Assembly: GCF_028710545.1 (NCBI RefSeq)
Contig: NZ_JAQTTX010000006.1
Span: 1-64,000 of the forward strand
Direction of reading: 5' to 3'
Origin: Halothiobacillus sp.
GTDB lineage: Bacteria; Pseudomonadota; Gammaproteobacteria; Halothiobacillales; Halothiobacillaceae
DNA length: 64,000 nucleotides
In this document: piece after piece, positions 39,170-48,028 of the stretch
Position numbering within the stretch: position 1 is the first letter of the stretch
Layout: every line of letters begins with the position of its first letter
Program-made: the position numbers and the translations under genes
The notes under the pieces: model-generated
Told to the model about the DNA's origin: nothing
Databases searched by the model: none
What the model saw: the letters and a program-made list of their open reading frames with translations, nothing else

Positions 39170-40516
39170 TCAGACCACCGGGGACAAGGCGATCTCCTTT
39201 ACTTCCTGCGCCAGCTTTTTCGCCTGTTTCTCAACCAAATCAGCTCGCTTGCCTTCAACCATGACACGAATCAGCGGTTCAGTACCCGATGCACGAAGCA
39301 GAACACGCCCATCATCCCCCAGAACTTTTTCGACGGCCTGCACCGCGGAGAGGATGCGCGGCTGGCTCAAATCACACTTCTGTTCCGTACGAACATTGAT
39401 CAAGGTCTGAGGGAAAATCGCCATGTTTTCCGTAAGCGCACGCAAACTTTGCCCCCTGGCCTTCATGGCAGATAAAACCTGTAGTGCCGCCACAATACCA
39501 TCACCCGTGGTATGCCGATCCAGACACAAAATATGCCCGGAAGACTCGCCACCCAACAGCCAGTCATTCCGCTTCAGGGTTTCGTGGACATACCGATCCC
39601 CGACGTTGGCCCGAACAAACGGCAACCCGAGTTCCTTGATTGCCAGTTCGAGACCGAGATTACTCATCAGCGTTCCGACCACCCCGCCGCTATAACCTGA
39701 GCGACGAACGCGGTCCGCCGCGATGATGTAGAGCAACTGATCGCCGTCCAGCACCTGCCCCTCGGCATCGACGAGCAACACGCGGTCACCATCACCATCC
39801 AGCGCCACGCCCAGATCCGCCCGGAACTCGGACACGGCTCGTTGGAGCGCAGCAGGATCGGTCGAGCCCACGCCCGCATTGATATTCAACCCATCGGGTT
39901 CAGAACCGATGCTAATCACTTCGGCACCCAGCTCTGTGAATACGCGCGGTGCAACCTGGTACCCCGCTCCGTTGGCGCAATCGACTACGATCCGCAGATT
40001 GGACAAGGACAGCCCCGTCTCAATCGAGCTCTTGCAGAACTCGATATACCGGCCCGGCGCATCGTCGATACGCTGAGCCTTGCCCAGCATATCCGAACGG
40101 GCCACGGTCATGGGTTCATCCAGCATGCGCTCGATTTCGGCCTCGATCACATCCGGCAGTTTTTCCCCTTGGGAGGAGAAGAATTTAACGCCGTTATCCT
40201 GGAAAGGATTGTGAGAAGCGCTGATCACCACGCCGGCCGATCCACGCAACGTGCGCGTCAGGTAGGCGATGGCCGGTGTGGGCATCGGCCCCAGCAAGCG
40301 CACATCCACACCCGCAGCAGAAAAACCCGCCTCCAGAGCCGACTCGAACATGTATCCGGAAATACGCGTATCTTTTCCAATCAACACCCGACGGCGCCCT
40401 TCCTGACCCAGCACCATGCCGGCTGCCCAGCCAAGTTTCAGCACGAACTCCGGCGTCATCGGCCATTGTCCCACCGCACCGCGTACGCCATCGGTCCCAA
40501 ATACCTTCATATCCAT
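39170..40516 (-). CDS. glmM: Phosphoglucosamine mutase
   Basis: Converts glucosamine 6-phosphate to glucosamine 1-phosphate for UDP-GlcNAc, feeding peptidoglycan and LPS synthesis. The 448-residue product has FGTDGVRG at the N-terminus, the phosphorylated active Ser in [14 protein letters not shown] (about residue 103), metal-binding [12 protein letters not shown] and the C-terminal phosphate loop [15 protein letters not shown]. Two start codons lie six bases apart (40516 and 40510); AAGG is better spaced for the second. Order folP-(cytochrome)-glmM-tpiA-secG is the usual one apart from the inserted cytochrome gene. Confidence 0.96.
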   Translation of the reverse strand: MDMKVFGTDGVRGAVGQWPMTPEFVLKLGWAAGMVLGQEGRRRVLIGKDTRISGYMFESALEAGFSAAGVDVRLLGPMPTPAIAYLTRTLRGSAGVVISASHNPFQDNGVKFFSSQGEKLPDVIEAEIERMLDEPMTVARSDMLGKAQRIDDAPGRYIEFCKSSIETGLSLSNLRIVVDCANGAGYQVAPRVFTELGAEVISIGSEPDGLNINAGVGSTDPAALQRAVSEFRADLGVALDGDGDRVLLVDAEGQVLDGDQLLYIIAADRVRRSGYSGGVVGTLMSNLGLELAIKELGLPFVRANVGDRYVHETLKRNDWLLGGESSGHILCLDRHTTGDGIVAALQVLSAMKARGQSLRALTENMAIFPQTLINVRTEQKCDLSQPRILSAVQAVEKVLGDDGRVLLRASGTEPLIRVMVEGKRADLVEKQAKKLAQEVKEIALSPVV

Positions 40517-40603
40517 TCACCTTATCCTGCTACAGCCGCCCGCATCCTAACCGATAACACGCCCGCTGCCACTCAATAGCACTCAGCCAAAGAAATCGCC
40601 CAA

Positions 40604-40633
40604 ACAAAAAAACCGCCTCAACAAAAGGCGGTT
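40604..40633 (-). terminator. Rho-independent terminator downstream of the cytochrome c gene
   Basis: AACCGCCT (40611-40618) pairs with AGGCGGTT (40626-40633); on the minus strand the stem is followed by seven T (40604-40610). It ends the cytochrome c transcript and separates it from glmM. Confidence 0.9.
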
Positions 40634-40675
40634 CATATAAACAACACCACCCCGAGGAGGTGGCGACCAACACAA

Positions 40676-41392
40676 TTACTCGGTCTGAGCCATGTTGTTG
40701 TCGGCGCCTTTCACATTCATTTGCGAAATGTAAGCGGCCAAGTCACGGATCTCTTCAGGTGTCAGGTATTTCGCCTGTGCGTTCATGACGTAAGAGTACG
40801 GGCCAAGCTGCTTGCCAGACTTGTACATTTCCAACATGGAAGTGGTTGCCGAAACCGGCAGGCCAGAAAGCTTGGGCGCGTTCAGGAGTTTTCCACCCTC
40901 ACCCTCTGCACCGTGACACACGGCACAGCTTGAGAACAGCGCATGACCAAAGCCGATGTTGGCATCTGCCTTGATCATGTTCGCCGCAGGCGCGGCAGCA
41001 GCCGGTGCCGCAGCAGCAGGCGCAGCGGCAGCTTCAGCGCCCCCACCGAGGGTGGCGATATAGGCGGCGAGGTCGGCGATATCGGCTTCAGACAGGTTGG
41101 CAGCCTGAGGTGCCATGGTGCCATAGCGCGCGCCGCCCAGGTTATGAGCCTTCAGAGTTGCCATATCGCCTTTTTTGAAGGCTGTAAGAATGGTTTCGGC
41201 ATCCGCCGCGTTCAACTTCGTCAACGCCGGGAAAGCCCCCCCGTTACCTTTTCCATCCGCGCCGTGGCAGGCCGCACACGTTGCAAATTTTGTTTTACCC
41301 GCAGCAGCATCACCTGCGGCCATTGAAACCACGGGCTGAATCATCAAACCGCCCAACATGACAGCCAATAGCGAACGACGCATCATTTTCAT
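40676..41392 (-). CDS. Dihaem c-type cytochrome (c4/c5-like)
   Basis: Periplasmic electron carrier with two class-I cytochrome c domains. From ATG 41392 the 238-residue precursor has a signal peptide ending near SMAAGDA (about residue 26), a first haem site CAACH (39-43), an Ala/Pro-rich linker (AAAAPAAAAPAAAAPA), and a second haem site CAVCH. Axial Met candidates lie in YGTMAPQ and YVMNAQ. Each domain ends with the usual LAAYI helix. It probably shuttles electrons from the bc1 complex or other dehydrogenases to a terminal oxidase. It is inserted between folP and glmM, which are usually neighbours, and has its own terminator. Confidence 0.9.
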   Translation of the reverse strand: MKMMRRSLLAVMLGGLMIQPVVSMAAGDAAAGKTKFATCAACHGADGKGNGGAFPALTKLNAADAETILTAFKKGDMATLKAHNLGGARYGTMAPQAANLSEADIADLAAYIATLGGGAEAAAAPAAAAPAAAAPAANMIKADANIGFGHALFSSCAVCHGAEGEGGKLLNAPKLSGLPVSATTSMLEMYKSGKQLGPYSYVMNAQAKYLTPEEIRDLAAYISQMNVKGADNNMAQTE

Positions 41393-41556
41393 AGTTACTC
41401 TCTCGTTTTTATCATGACAATTTGAACGCAATGCACTCTAACAGGCACACATCGATCAAATACCCCCGACTGCGTAAAATATCAGAGAACACTAATAGGG
41501 AACAACCGGATGCGTCTTATGCACCAATAAATAAATATATGCTAACAACACTGAAA

Positions 41557-42414
41557 TCAAAATTGATGCAGACAGGTCGCCTGATACAGCCGAAGCCCGT
41601 CTCTCGTGGCTGCTACATCGTGGACCCGAACAATGTCCGCCCCGCGCTCCATCGCCATCACAGCAAGCACGACGCTTCCGACCACCCTATCGGAAACAGC
41701 CCGTCCCGTCACCTCACCGATCATTCTCTTTCGCGAGAGCCCGACAAGGATAGGCATGCTCCTGGACCGGAATTCGTTTAACCGAGCAAGAAGTTCGAAA
41801 TTCTGCTCGGTAGTTTTTGCAAAACCGAAGCCGGGGTCGAGCATCAGATGGGATCGGGGGATACCCGCCTCTATTGCCACATTTACCCGCTCGTCCAATT
41901 CCGCCAACACGTCAGACACCAGGTTTTCGTACTGACACAGGCTGTTCATCGTCGAGGGTTCGCCCCGCATGTGCATCAAACACACCATGACACCCGAAGC
42001 CTGCACAGCTTGCCTGGCCGCTTCCAACGCCCCCGGACGGACCAAAGCCCGCACGTCATTGATAATGGATGCACCCGCTTGTGTCGCAGCGAGCATCACC
42101 TGTGGCTGACTGGTATCGATGGAAACAGGCAGATCGAAACGAGCCCTGATCGCCTCGATCACCGGCACGACACGATCAAGCTCTTGCTCGACGCCAACCA
42201 CTTCGGCACCGGGGCGTGTCGACTCGCCCCCCACATCGATGATATCGGCACCCTCCGACTGTAGGGTCGCTACAGCGTCAATCACCTTGTCGATATCGAT
42301 TTTCTCGTGCCGAAAAAAAACACCCCCGTCCGAAAAGGAGTCAGGAGTGATATTCAAAATCGCCATGATGCGTGGCGACTTCGAATGAAGCCGCGACATG
42401 AACGAATCCTGCAT
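41557..42414 (-). CDS. folP: Dihydropteroate synthase
   Basis: Joins p-aminobenzoate to hydroxymethyl-dihydropterin pyrophosphate in folate synthesis; the sulfonamide target. From ATG 42414 (MQDSFMSRLHSKSPRIMAILNITPDSFSDGG) the 285-residue barrel has NITPDSFSDGG, DVGGESTRPGA, NDVRAL, LMHMRGEPSTM, LDPGFGFAKTTEQN, GLSRKRMIG and a C-terminal RVHDV. The frame extends upstream into ftsH but that part is not conserved. It begins 7 nt after the ftsH stop, as in E. coli (ftsH-folP-glmM). Confidence 0.96.
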   Translation of the reverse strand: MQDSFMSRLHSKSPRIMAILNITPDSFSDGGVFFRHEKIDIDKVIDAVATLQSEGADIIDVGGESTRPGAEVVGVEQELDRVVPVIEAIRARFDLPVSIDTSQPQVMLAATQAGASIINDVRALVRPGALEAARQAVQASGVMVCLMHMRGEPSTMNSLCQYENLVSDVLAELDERVNVAIEAGIPRSHLMLDPGFGFAKTTEQNFELLARLNEFRSRSMPILVGLSRKRMIGEVTGRAVSDRVVGSVVLAVMAMERGADIVRVHDVAATRDGLRLYQATCLHQF

Positions 42415-42421
42415 GGGCAAA

Positions 42422-44389
42422 TCAGTGCTGGTTTGCCGGGCCACCAACAGCATCCGCCGGGGGTGCAGGTTTATCCGCCGGGGGAGTGGGTTCTTCAGGC
42501 TTGGCCTCAGACACAGTTTCTCCGCTTGCCGGTGGCGTTTTGCTGCCCGTATCAGAGCCAGTACCCCAACCGGCAGGTTCACGAACCGGTCGGCGGGCCA
42601 TCAAGTCATCAATCTGGGCCACATCGATTGTTTCGTACTTCATCAGGGCATCGGCCATGGCGTGCAGAATGTCGATGTTATCGGTCAACAACTGATGGCA
42701 ACGCTGGTAATTGCGGTCGATGATAAGGCGTACCTCTTCGTCGATCACACTGGCGGTATTGTCAGAAATGGTACTGCCCGGTACGGCCCGGCCAAACATG
42801 GGATCGCCGTCTTCCTCTGAATAGGCGAGTGTACCGAGTTTGTCCGACATACCCCACTTGGTAACCATGTTGCGGGCAATTTCGGTCGCACGCTCGATGT
42901 CATTGGAAGCACCGGTCGTTACGGCTTCCGAGCCGAAAATCAGCTCCTCGGCAATACGCCCACCAAACAGGCTGGAAATATTGGATTCGAGCTTGCGTTT
43001 GGAGTAGCTGTAACGGTCTTCATCCGGCAGGAACATAGTGACGCCCAAGGCACGCCCGCGCGGGATGATCGACACCTTGTAGACCGGATCATGCTCTGGC
43101 ACCAAACGGCCGACAATCGCATGGCCCGCTTCGTGATAGGCGGTGAGTTTCTTCTCGGCCTCGCTCATCACCATCGATTTGCGCTCGGCACCCATGATGA
43201 TCTTGTCCTTGGCGCGTTCCAGATCCGCCATGGTCACTTCTGATTTGTTCGCACGGGCGGCGTACAAGGCCGCCTCGTTTATCAGGTTGGCGAGATCGGC
43301 ACCGGAGAAGCCCGGCGTACCCCGTGCAATCAGGTTGGGCACGACATCGGCAGCGGCCGGCACCTTACGCAGATGAACCTTGAGAATCTGTTCACGACCC
43401 CGCACATCGGGCAGGCCAACCACGACCTGACGGTCGAAACGGCCCGGACGGAGCAAAGCCTTGTCGAGCACGTCGGGGCGGTTCGTCGCCGCAATGATGA
43501 TCACGCCTTCATTGCCTTCGAAACCATCCATTTCGACCAGCAACTGGTTCAAGGTCTGCTCACGCTCATCGTGTCCGCCACCCATACCGGAGCCACGATG
43601 ACGCCCCACCGCATCGATCTCGTCGATGAAGATGATGCAGGGAGCCTGTTTCTTGGCCTGTTCGAACATGTCACGAACGCGCGACGCACCGACACCGACG
43701 AACATTTCAACAAAATCGGAGCCAGAGATCGTGAAGAACGGCACTTTGGCCTCACCCGCAACCGCGCGAGCAAGCAGGGTTTTACCCGTACCCGGCGGGC
43801 CGACCATCAGCACGCCACGCGGCACCCGCCCACCCAGACGCTGGAACTTGCCCGGGTCACGCAGAAAATCGACCAATTCCACCACGTCCTGTTTGGCTTC
43901 ATCGGCACCGGCGACGTCGTTGAAGGTGACCTTGACCTGATCCTCGCCCAGCAGACGTGCCTTGGACTTACCAAAACTCATGGCACCCCGGCCACCGCCG
44001 CCCTGCATCTGGCGCATGAAGAAGATCCAGATGCCGATCAGCAGCAGGAACGGGAACCACTGAATGAAAATCGTCATCAGCAGGGACGGACGTTCTGGCG
44101 GCACGGCATCGATTTTGACGTTGTTGCTCAAGAGGTCGCCAATCATCGCGCGATTATCGGTTTCCGGGCTGTAAGTCTGGAACGTGGCGCCCGAGCTGGT
44201 TTTGCCGGTAATGGTCTTGCCTTCAATGATCACCGAATCGATGCTTCCACCCTTCACATCGCTCAAAAACTGCGAGTAGCTCATCGGTTGAGTCGCCGTC
44301 GAGCGGGAGCTGAAGCTGTTGAACACGGTCATCAGGACAACCGCAATCACCACCCAGACGAGAATATTTTTCGTTAAATCGTTCAACAC
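42422..44389 (-). CDS. ftsH: ATP-dependent zinc metalloprotease FtsH
   Basis: Hexameric inner-membrane AAA+ protease that degrades misfolded membrane proteins and regulators such as LpxC. The 655-residue chain has two membrane helices (about 8-24 and 104-125) around a periplasmic domain, Walker A GPPGTGKT (197-204), Walker B IDEIDA (255-260), the [23 protein letters not shown] (301-320) and the zinc motif HEAGH (419-423). The C-terminal tail is rich in Pro, Glu and Ala. It is followed by folP and preceded by rlmE, the conserved order. Confidence 0.97.
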   Translation of the reverse strand: MLNDLTKNILVWVVIAVVLMTVFNSFSSRSTATQPMSYSQFLSDVKGGSIDSVIIEGKTITGKTSSGATFQTYSPETDNRAMIGDLLSNNVKIDAVPPERPSLLMTIFIQWFPFLLLIGIWIFFMRQMQGGGGRGAMSFGKSKARLLGEDQVKVTFNDVAGADEAKQDVVELVDFLRDPGKFQRLGGRVPRGVLMVGPPGTGKTLLARAVAGEAKVPFFTISGSDFVEMFVGVGASRVRDMFEQAKKQAPCIIFIDEIDAVGRHRGSGMGGGHDEREQTLNQLLVEMDGFEGNEGVIIIAATNRPDVLDKALLRPGRFDRQVVVGLPDVRGREQILKVHLRKVPAAADVVPNLIARGTPGFSGADLANLINEAALYAARANKSEVTMADLERAKDKIIMGAERKSMVMSEAEKKLTAYHEAGHAIVGRLVPEHDPVYKVSIIPRGRALGVTMFLPDEDRYSYSKRKLESNISSLFGGRIAEELIFGSEAVTTGASNDIERATEIARNMVTKWGMSDKLGTLAYSEEDGDPMFGRAVPGSTISDNTASVIDEEVRLIIDRNYQRCHQLLTDNIDILHAMADALMKYETIDVAQIDDLMARRPVREPAGWGTGSDTGSKTPPASGETVSEAKPEEPTPPADKPAPPADAVGGPANQH

Positions 44390-44450
44390 GCCACCTCTGC
44401 ATCACATTGACGGGAAGCCATACCCCGGCAAATAAAATTTATAGCCTCAA

Positions 44451-44513
44451 GGAACCTCTGATTAAATCCTTCGTGACCGAGACGGGCTTTTGAGGGATTT
44501 AATCAGAGGTTCC
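44451..44513. repeat. 63-bp perfect-arm palindrome between rlmE and ftsH
   Basis: GGAACCTCTGATTAAATCC at 44451-44469 is exactly repeated in inverse at the other end (44495-44513), with 25 bp between. The arm begins like the left end of the 151-bp element at 47712-47862 (GGAACCTCT.ATT). Flanks are TCAA and TTAA, an imperfect match for a 4-bp duplication. It starts 6 nt beyond the rlmE stop and could also act as a transcript hairpin in the rlmE-ftsH operon. Confidence 0.8.
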
Positions 44514-44519
44514 TTAACC

Positions 44520-45143
44520 TTATACCACGCGCTTGCCGCGCGCCACCAAATACACTTCACGCGAGCGTGGACGTGATGCCTTGGGCTTGCGCACCACGAC
44601 ACTCTTGAAGGCGCTCCGGGCATCCTGCATGAGCGCATCAAAGCCTTCGCCCTGAAAGACTTTAGTCACAAAGGCCCCCTCAGGTTTGAGCATGTGATGA
44701 CAAAAATCCAGTGCGAGTTCCGCCAGATACATGGCACGAGGAATATCCACCGTTTCCACACCGCTCATGTTCGGCGCCATGTCTGAAATGACAAGATCGA
44801 CCGGCGCTTCACCGAGCAACGCTGTAAGACGCGCCAACACTTCTTCAGAAGAGAAATCACCCTGAATGACGGTTGTATGGGCAAAATGATCCATAGGCAA
44901 GAGGTCGAGCGCAAAAACATGCCCCCGTTCACCGACAACCTGCGCGGCGTATTGCGTCCACCCACCGGGCGCGGCACCCAGATCGACCACCCGTTGGCCT
45001 GGTTTCAGAAATCGGTCCCGCTCATTGAGTTCCTTGAGTTTGTATACTGCCCGCGAGCGATAACCCTCGCGCTGAGCGCGCAACACAAATTCGTCACGAA
45101 AGTGTTCAGCCAGCCAACGCTGACTGCTATTTGACCGGGCCAT
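44520..45143 (-). CDS. rlmE: 23S rRNA 2'-O-ribose methyltransferase RlmE
   Basis: Methylates U2552 in the A loop of 23S rRNA using SAM. The 207-residue Rossmann enzyme has the SAM motif [17 protein letters not shown], the catalytic K-D-K-E set (Lys in [12 protein letters not shown], Asp in [11 protein letters not shown], Lys in [10 protein letters not shown], Glu in SREVYLVA) and the family's N-terminal [18 protein letters not shown]. It is directly upstream of ftsH as in E. coli, with the 63-bp palindrome in between. yhbY, its usual divergent neighbour, is displaced about 1.5 kb by the copper genes. Confidence 0.95.
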   Translation of the reverse strand: MARSNSSQRWLAEHFRDEFVLRAQREGYRSRAVYKLKELNERDRFLKPGQRVVDLGAAPGGWTQYAAQVVGERGHVFALDLLPMDHFAHTTVIQGDFSSEEVLARLTALLGEAPVDLVISDMAPNMSGVETVDIPRAMYLAELALDFCHHMLKPEGAFVTKVFQGEGFDALMQDARSAFKSVVVRKPKASRPRSREVYLVARGKRVV

Positions 45144-45212
45144 AGGCTCCCCTGATCGTCGAATAATCGATCATTATCGCCTGAAGCGAGGCATTCACCA
45201 AACCGGAATACA

Positions 45213-45242
45213 CAAAAAAACCGACTGTCGAAAGCCGGTTTT
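45213..45242 (-). terminator. Rho-independent terminator downstream of the PCu(A)C gene
   Basis: AAACCGACT (45219-45227) pairs with AGCCGGTTT (45234-45242) with one mismatch; on the minus strand a T run follows. It closes the SCO-PCu(A)C transcript. Confidence 0.82.
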
Positions 45243-45272
45243 GCATCGCGCCGGATATATGGTTCAGGCTGA

Positions 45273-45716
45273 TCAGTGCTTCATCATGCCCGGCATCGCA
45301 GGCCGTTTTTTTACCGGCACCGTGATCGTTTCATGCGAGCCGTCGGCGAATGTGAGCGTCACTGGCAATGAGTCACCCGCCTGTAACCGTTTCTCCGGCT
45401 GGATCAACATGATGTGATAACCACCGGGTGCCAGCCTGGTTTCGCCGTGGGCGGGCACAACGATCTCTTTCTGCTCGATCATTTTATGCATGCCATTGAC
45501 TTCGATCGACTTGTGCAACTGGACGAGTTTGAAGCCCGGCGCTTCGGCTTTAACCAAGGCTTCCGGCTTGTCGGTCTGGTTATTCATATTAAGAAAAACC
45601 GCATTCGCCATTGCCCCCGGGGGTTGCTCGGGAATCCAGGCATCGGAAATCACGGGCGCCGCAAACGCACCGCCACTCATAGCCATAAACAGTGAACCCA
45701 CTAACATTCGCTTCAT
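45273..45716 (-). CDS. Periplasmic copper chaperone PCu(A)C
   Basis: A 147-residue secreted protein of the PCu(A)C (DUF461) family that carries Cu(I) to the CuA or CuB site of haem-copper oxidases. A signal peptide (MKRMLVGSLFMAMSGGAFA) precedes a cupredoxin-like domain with the metal motif H-x10-M-type arrangement: LHKSIEVNGMHKM followed by GGYHIML. The C-terminal KKRPAMPGMMKH adds extra Met and His that may also bind copper. It overlaps the SCO gene by four bases, so the pair is translationally coupled and likely works together in oxidase assembly. Confidence 0.93.
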   Translation of the reverse strand: MKRMLVGSLFMAMSGGAFAAPVISDAWIPEQPPGAMANAVFLNMNNQTDKPEALVKAEAPGFKLVQLHKSIEVNGMHKMIEQKEIVVPAHGETRLAPGGYHIMLIQPEKRLQAGDSLPVTLTFADGSHETITVPVKKRPAMPGMMKH

Positions 45717-46432
45717 TGCACCACCTCTTTGAAAAATCGAACCAAAGCCTGATCCATCGCCGCCGGATCATGCGGTGATGGCAAAATGGCGACCATCTTG
45801 CCATCAGGGGAAATCAACCGATACGCGGTATCGTGATCAATTTCATAACTCGTATCACCGGGCGTATGCGCCGAGATTCGGTACCCCGCCTTCAACGGTT
45901 TGGTGACCTTATCGATCATCGACCGCGTCCCCGTCATCCCCATGAACTGCTTATCGAAATAATGAACGTACTCATTGATCCGCTTGGGCGTATCCCGCTC
46001 GGGATCCACGGACAAAAACACAATCTGCCATTTCACACCGGGCAATGACTGCTGCAACTTCGGCAACAACCCCGCCAAAGCGGTCAGTTCGGTCGGGCAC
46101 ACATCGGGGCAAAAGGTGTACCCGATGTAAAACAGCGTCCAATGCCCCTTGAATAATTCCGGCGTCTTGACCGGCCCGTTTGCCGTCATGAATTCGGCAG
46201 ACGGGACAGCGACAGGAGATTTCAGCGAACGCATCACCAGCAAATCCTTCGGCTCGAAAGCGGACAGCCGCTGGATATCGACTGCACGCTCATTGATCGA
46301 GCCACGCTGATTCTGGTCGCCACAAGCCGAAATTCCGAAAGAGACAAACGCGCTCAAGGCCAGCAGCGCCAGAAAACGCGCCAACACCAGAGATACATGC
46401 GGGAATCGACACCCAGAACCAGCGTGCAACAT
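45713..46432 (-). CDS. SCO1/SenC-family copper-delivery lipoprotein
   Basis: Thioredoxin-fold protein anchored in the inner membrane that helps assemble the CuA site of cytochrome c oxidase. The 239-residue product has a lipobox ISAC with Cys37, the copper site CPDVC (Cys108 and Cys112) in YIGYTFCPDVCPTEL, LSVDPERDTP, and a distal His in YEIDHDTAY. AAGGGG lies 6 nt before the ATG at 46432. It is the first gene of a two-gene operon with PCu(A)C and is divergent from yhbY-aat. Confidence 0.94.
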   Translation of the reverse strand: MLHAGSGCRFPHVSLVLARFLALLALSAFVSFGISACGDQNQRGSINERAVDIQRLSAFEPKDLLVMRSLKSPVAVPSAEFMTANGPVKTPELFKGHWTLFYIGYTFCPDVCPTELTALAGLLPKLQQSLPGVKWQIVFLSVDPERDTPKRINEYVHYFDKQFMGMTGTRSMIDKVTKPLKAGYRISAHTPGDTSYEIDHDTAYRLISPDGKMVAILPSPHDPAAMDQALVRFFKEVVQ

Positions 46433-46523
46433 GAAATACCCCTTTTCGAAGACAATTAAACCATCACCCCAACCACACTTACTCCACTCCGGGAATCGAT
46501 TGGTTAAAAATGATTAAAACGTT

Positions 46524-46553
46524 AATATGCCCCCTATCGGGCACCAGTCACAA
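46524..46553 (-). promoter_or_regulatory. Putative promoter of the SCO-PCu(A)C operon
   Basis: On the minus strand TTGTGA (46548-46553) and CATATT (46524-46529) are spaced by 18 bp, about 90 bp ahead of the SCO start. The -35 box touches the palindrome at 46554-46569. Confidence 0.45.
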
Positions 46554-46569
46554 TGTGTGATTTCACACA
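46554..46569. promoter_or_regulatory. Palindromic operator between divergent promoters
   Basis: Perfect inverted repeat TGTGTGA-TT-TCACACA lying exactly between the putative -35 boxes of the SCO and yhbY promoters. The TGTG-N6-CACA core resembles CRP/FNR-type half-sites in sequence though with shorter spacing; the binding protein is unknown. Confidence 0.5.
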
Positions 46570-46579
46570 CTTTTTCCTT

Positions 46580-46608
46580 TTGACTGCTTCACTTTGGTTT
46601 TATATATC
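46580..46608 (+). promoter_or_regulatory. Putative sigma-70 promoter of yhbY-aat
   Basis: TTGACT (46580-46585) and TATATC (46603-46608) are spaced by 17 bp, 45 bp before the yhbY ATG. Good match to the sigma-70 consensus. Confidence 0.6.
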
Positions 46609-46653
46609 CTCGGTACTCGGATACCGGTTCCATTTTTCACCAGCAAGATCAGC

Positions 46654-46974
46654 ATGGCTCTCACAAATAAACAAAAACAGTTTCTGCGCGCACAGGCCCA
46701 CCACCTCAACCCTGTCGTACTTCTTGGTCAACACGGGCTGACAGATGCCGTCATGGCTGAAATCGAGCTCGCGCTGACTACGCACGAACTCATCAAAGTG
46801 CGTATTCCCGGTCAGGATCGGGACGACAAGAAAGATATGATGCAGCAGATCGCCACCACGACCGGTTCTGAGCTGGTGCAATCCGTAGGGCACATCGCCG
46901 TGTTTTATCGCCCCGATCCGGATGGGGCGCGTTTGACGTTGCCCAAAGCCACTGCCGGATCCAACCGGCGTTGA
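46654..46974 (+). CDS. yhbY: Ribosome-assembly RNA-binding protein YhbY (CRM domain)
   Basis: A 106-residue single-CRM-domain protein linked to 50S ribosome maturation. The sequence MALTNKQKQFLRAQAHHLNPVVLLGQHGLTDAVMAEIELALTTHELIKVRI contains the family's LxPVVxxGxxGLTxxV motif and the HELIKV strand. The ATG at 46654 is used; an ORF extension to 46594 is not conserved and runs through the promoter. aat follows 18 nt downstream. Confidence 0.94.
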   Translation: MALTNKQKQFLRAQAHHLNPVVLLGQHGLTDAVMAEIELALTTHELIKVRIPGQDRDDKKDMMQQIATTTGSELVQSVGHIAVFYRPDPDGARLTLPKATAGSNRR

Positions 46975-46992
46975 TCGGCTATTGATCAAACG

Positions 46993-47676
46993 ATGATCCT
47001 GCCTTTTCTGAGTGAGGGCGAACACGCCGACCCCGACGATTTCCCAGCGGCACACCGGGCACTCACGGAACCCAATGGATTACTGGCGGTAGGTGGCGAT
47101 TTAAGCTTGTCGCGCATGGTCTGTGCCTATAAACGCGGCATTTTCCCCTGGTTCGGCGCGGGCGATCCTGTGCTTTGGTGGGCACCTGATCCGCGCACCG
47201 TGTTGACCCCGGCAGGTTTTCACCTTTCCAGATCACTCGCCAAATGGCGCCGCCAGCAACGTTACCGAATTACGGTGAATAAAGCCTTCGCAGACGTGGT
47301 CGCCGGTTGTGCCGCCCCGCGTTCAGATCAGGATGGCACCTGGATCGTGCCGGACATGCTCAAGGTGTTCATCGAGCTCCATGAAGCAGGACACGGATAT
47401 TCCATCGAAATATGGGATGGCGTGCAATTGGTTGGCGGCCTGTTCGGGGCGAAATTCGGCCGCGCAGCATTTGGCGAGTCCATGTTCAGCCGTGTGCCGA
47501 ATGCATCCAAACTCGCTCTGGCGGCCATACTCATCGATCAACGCTGGGGCGAAATCGACTTTCTCGACTGTCAGTTCACGACCACGCACCTGTTGAGCCT
47601 CGGGGCGGAAGAATGGTCGCGAAGCCTGTTCAACAAGCGTTTGGCCACGAGCATTGCGACACGTCCGGGCGATTGA
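46993..47676 (+). CDS. aat: Leucyl/phenylalanyl-tRNA-protein transferase
   Basis: Transfers Leu or Phe from tRNA to N-terminal Arg or Lys of proteins, marking them for ClpAP (N-end rule). The 227-residue product has FPAAHRALTEPNGLLAVGGDLS, YKRGIFPWF, WWAPDPRTVL, the GNAT-like core with GTWIVPDML, YSIEIWDGVQLVGGLFGAKFGRAAFGESMFS and FLDCQFTTTHLLSLGA. All are standard for Aat. It is probably co-transcribed with yhbY. Confidence 0.95.
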   Translation: MILPFLSEGEHADPDDFPAAHRALTEPNGLLAVGGDLSLSRMVCAYKRGIFPWFGAGDPVLWWAPDPRTVLTPAGFHLSRSLAKWRRQQRYRITVNKAFADVVAGCAAPRSDQDGTWIVPDMLKVFIELHEAGHGYSIEIWDGVQLVGGLFGAKFGRAAFGESMFSRVPNASKLALAAILIDQRWGEIDFLDCQFTTTHLLSLGAEEWSRSLFNKRLATSIATRPGD

Positions 47677-47711
47677 CGAAACCTGCGCCAGCCGCGATGA
47701 TCAAGCCCTAA

Positions 47712-47862
47712 GTAAATGCTGATTTATTCCATCCATGGAACAAATCAGCTCGCTCATCGCGGTACACGCCCGCGATGGCTCCCACGAATCAAAGACTTAC
47801 GTCTTTGTTCGTGTTGGGGCATCCTGCCCCAATCGGGAAGCACTGAATAAATAAGAGGTTCC
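47712..47862 (-). mobile_element. 151-bp five-hairpin miniature element, copy 2 (inverted)
   Basis: Reverse-complement copy of the element at 286-436, exactly 151 bp and differing at 8 positions. It is flanked by CTAA on both sides (47708-47711 and 47863-47866), a target duplication of YTAR type. Its inner hairpins are kept, one by a G-T wobble pair in the same orientation as copy 1. One end differs: GGAACCTCTTATTTATTC here against GGAAGCGCTGATTTATTC in copy 1, closer to the ends of the 63-bp palindrome at 44451. It lies between aat and the antiporter gene. Confidence 0.8.
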
Positions 47863-47987
47863 CTAACGAATCCGGTACACGCCCATATTCGTTAGCGAAA
47901 AATCAACCACATACGTGATTGATTTGCGGGCATGATATCCATGTCCCGCAATAACAGGCTGTTGAAATGAGTATTTATCAACCTGTT
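47863..47987. repeat. Run of four consecutive inverted repeats
   Basis: Directly beside the 151-bp element lie CTAACGAAT/ATTCGTTAG (47863-47895), AAATCA/TGATTT (47900-47925), GCGGG/CCCGC (47926-47949) and AACAGG/CCTGTT (47953-47987). No ORF is convincing here. It may be an older element of similar design or a leader/terminator region for the antiporter gene. Confidence 0.5.
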
Positions 47988-48028
47988 ACGCCTCCTTGCT
48001 TTTCTAACCTGATGACACGCACACCACG

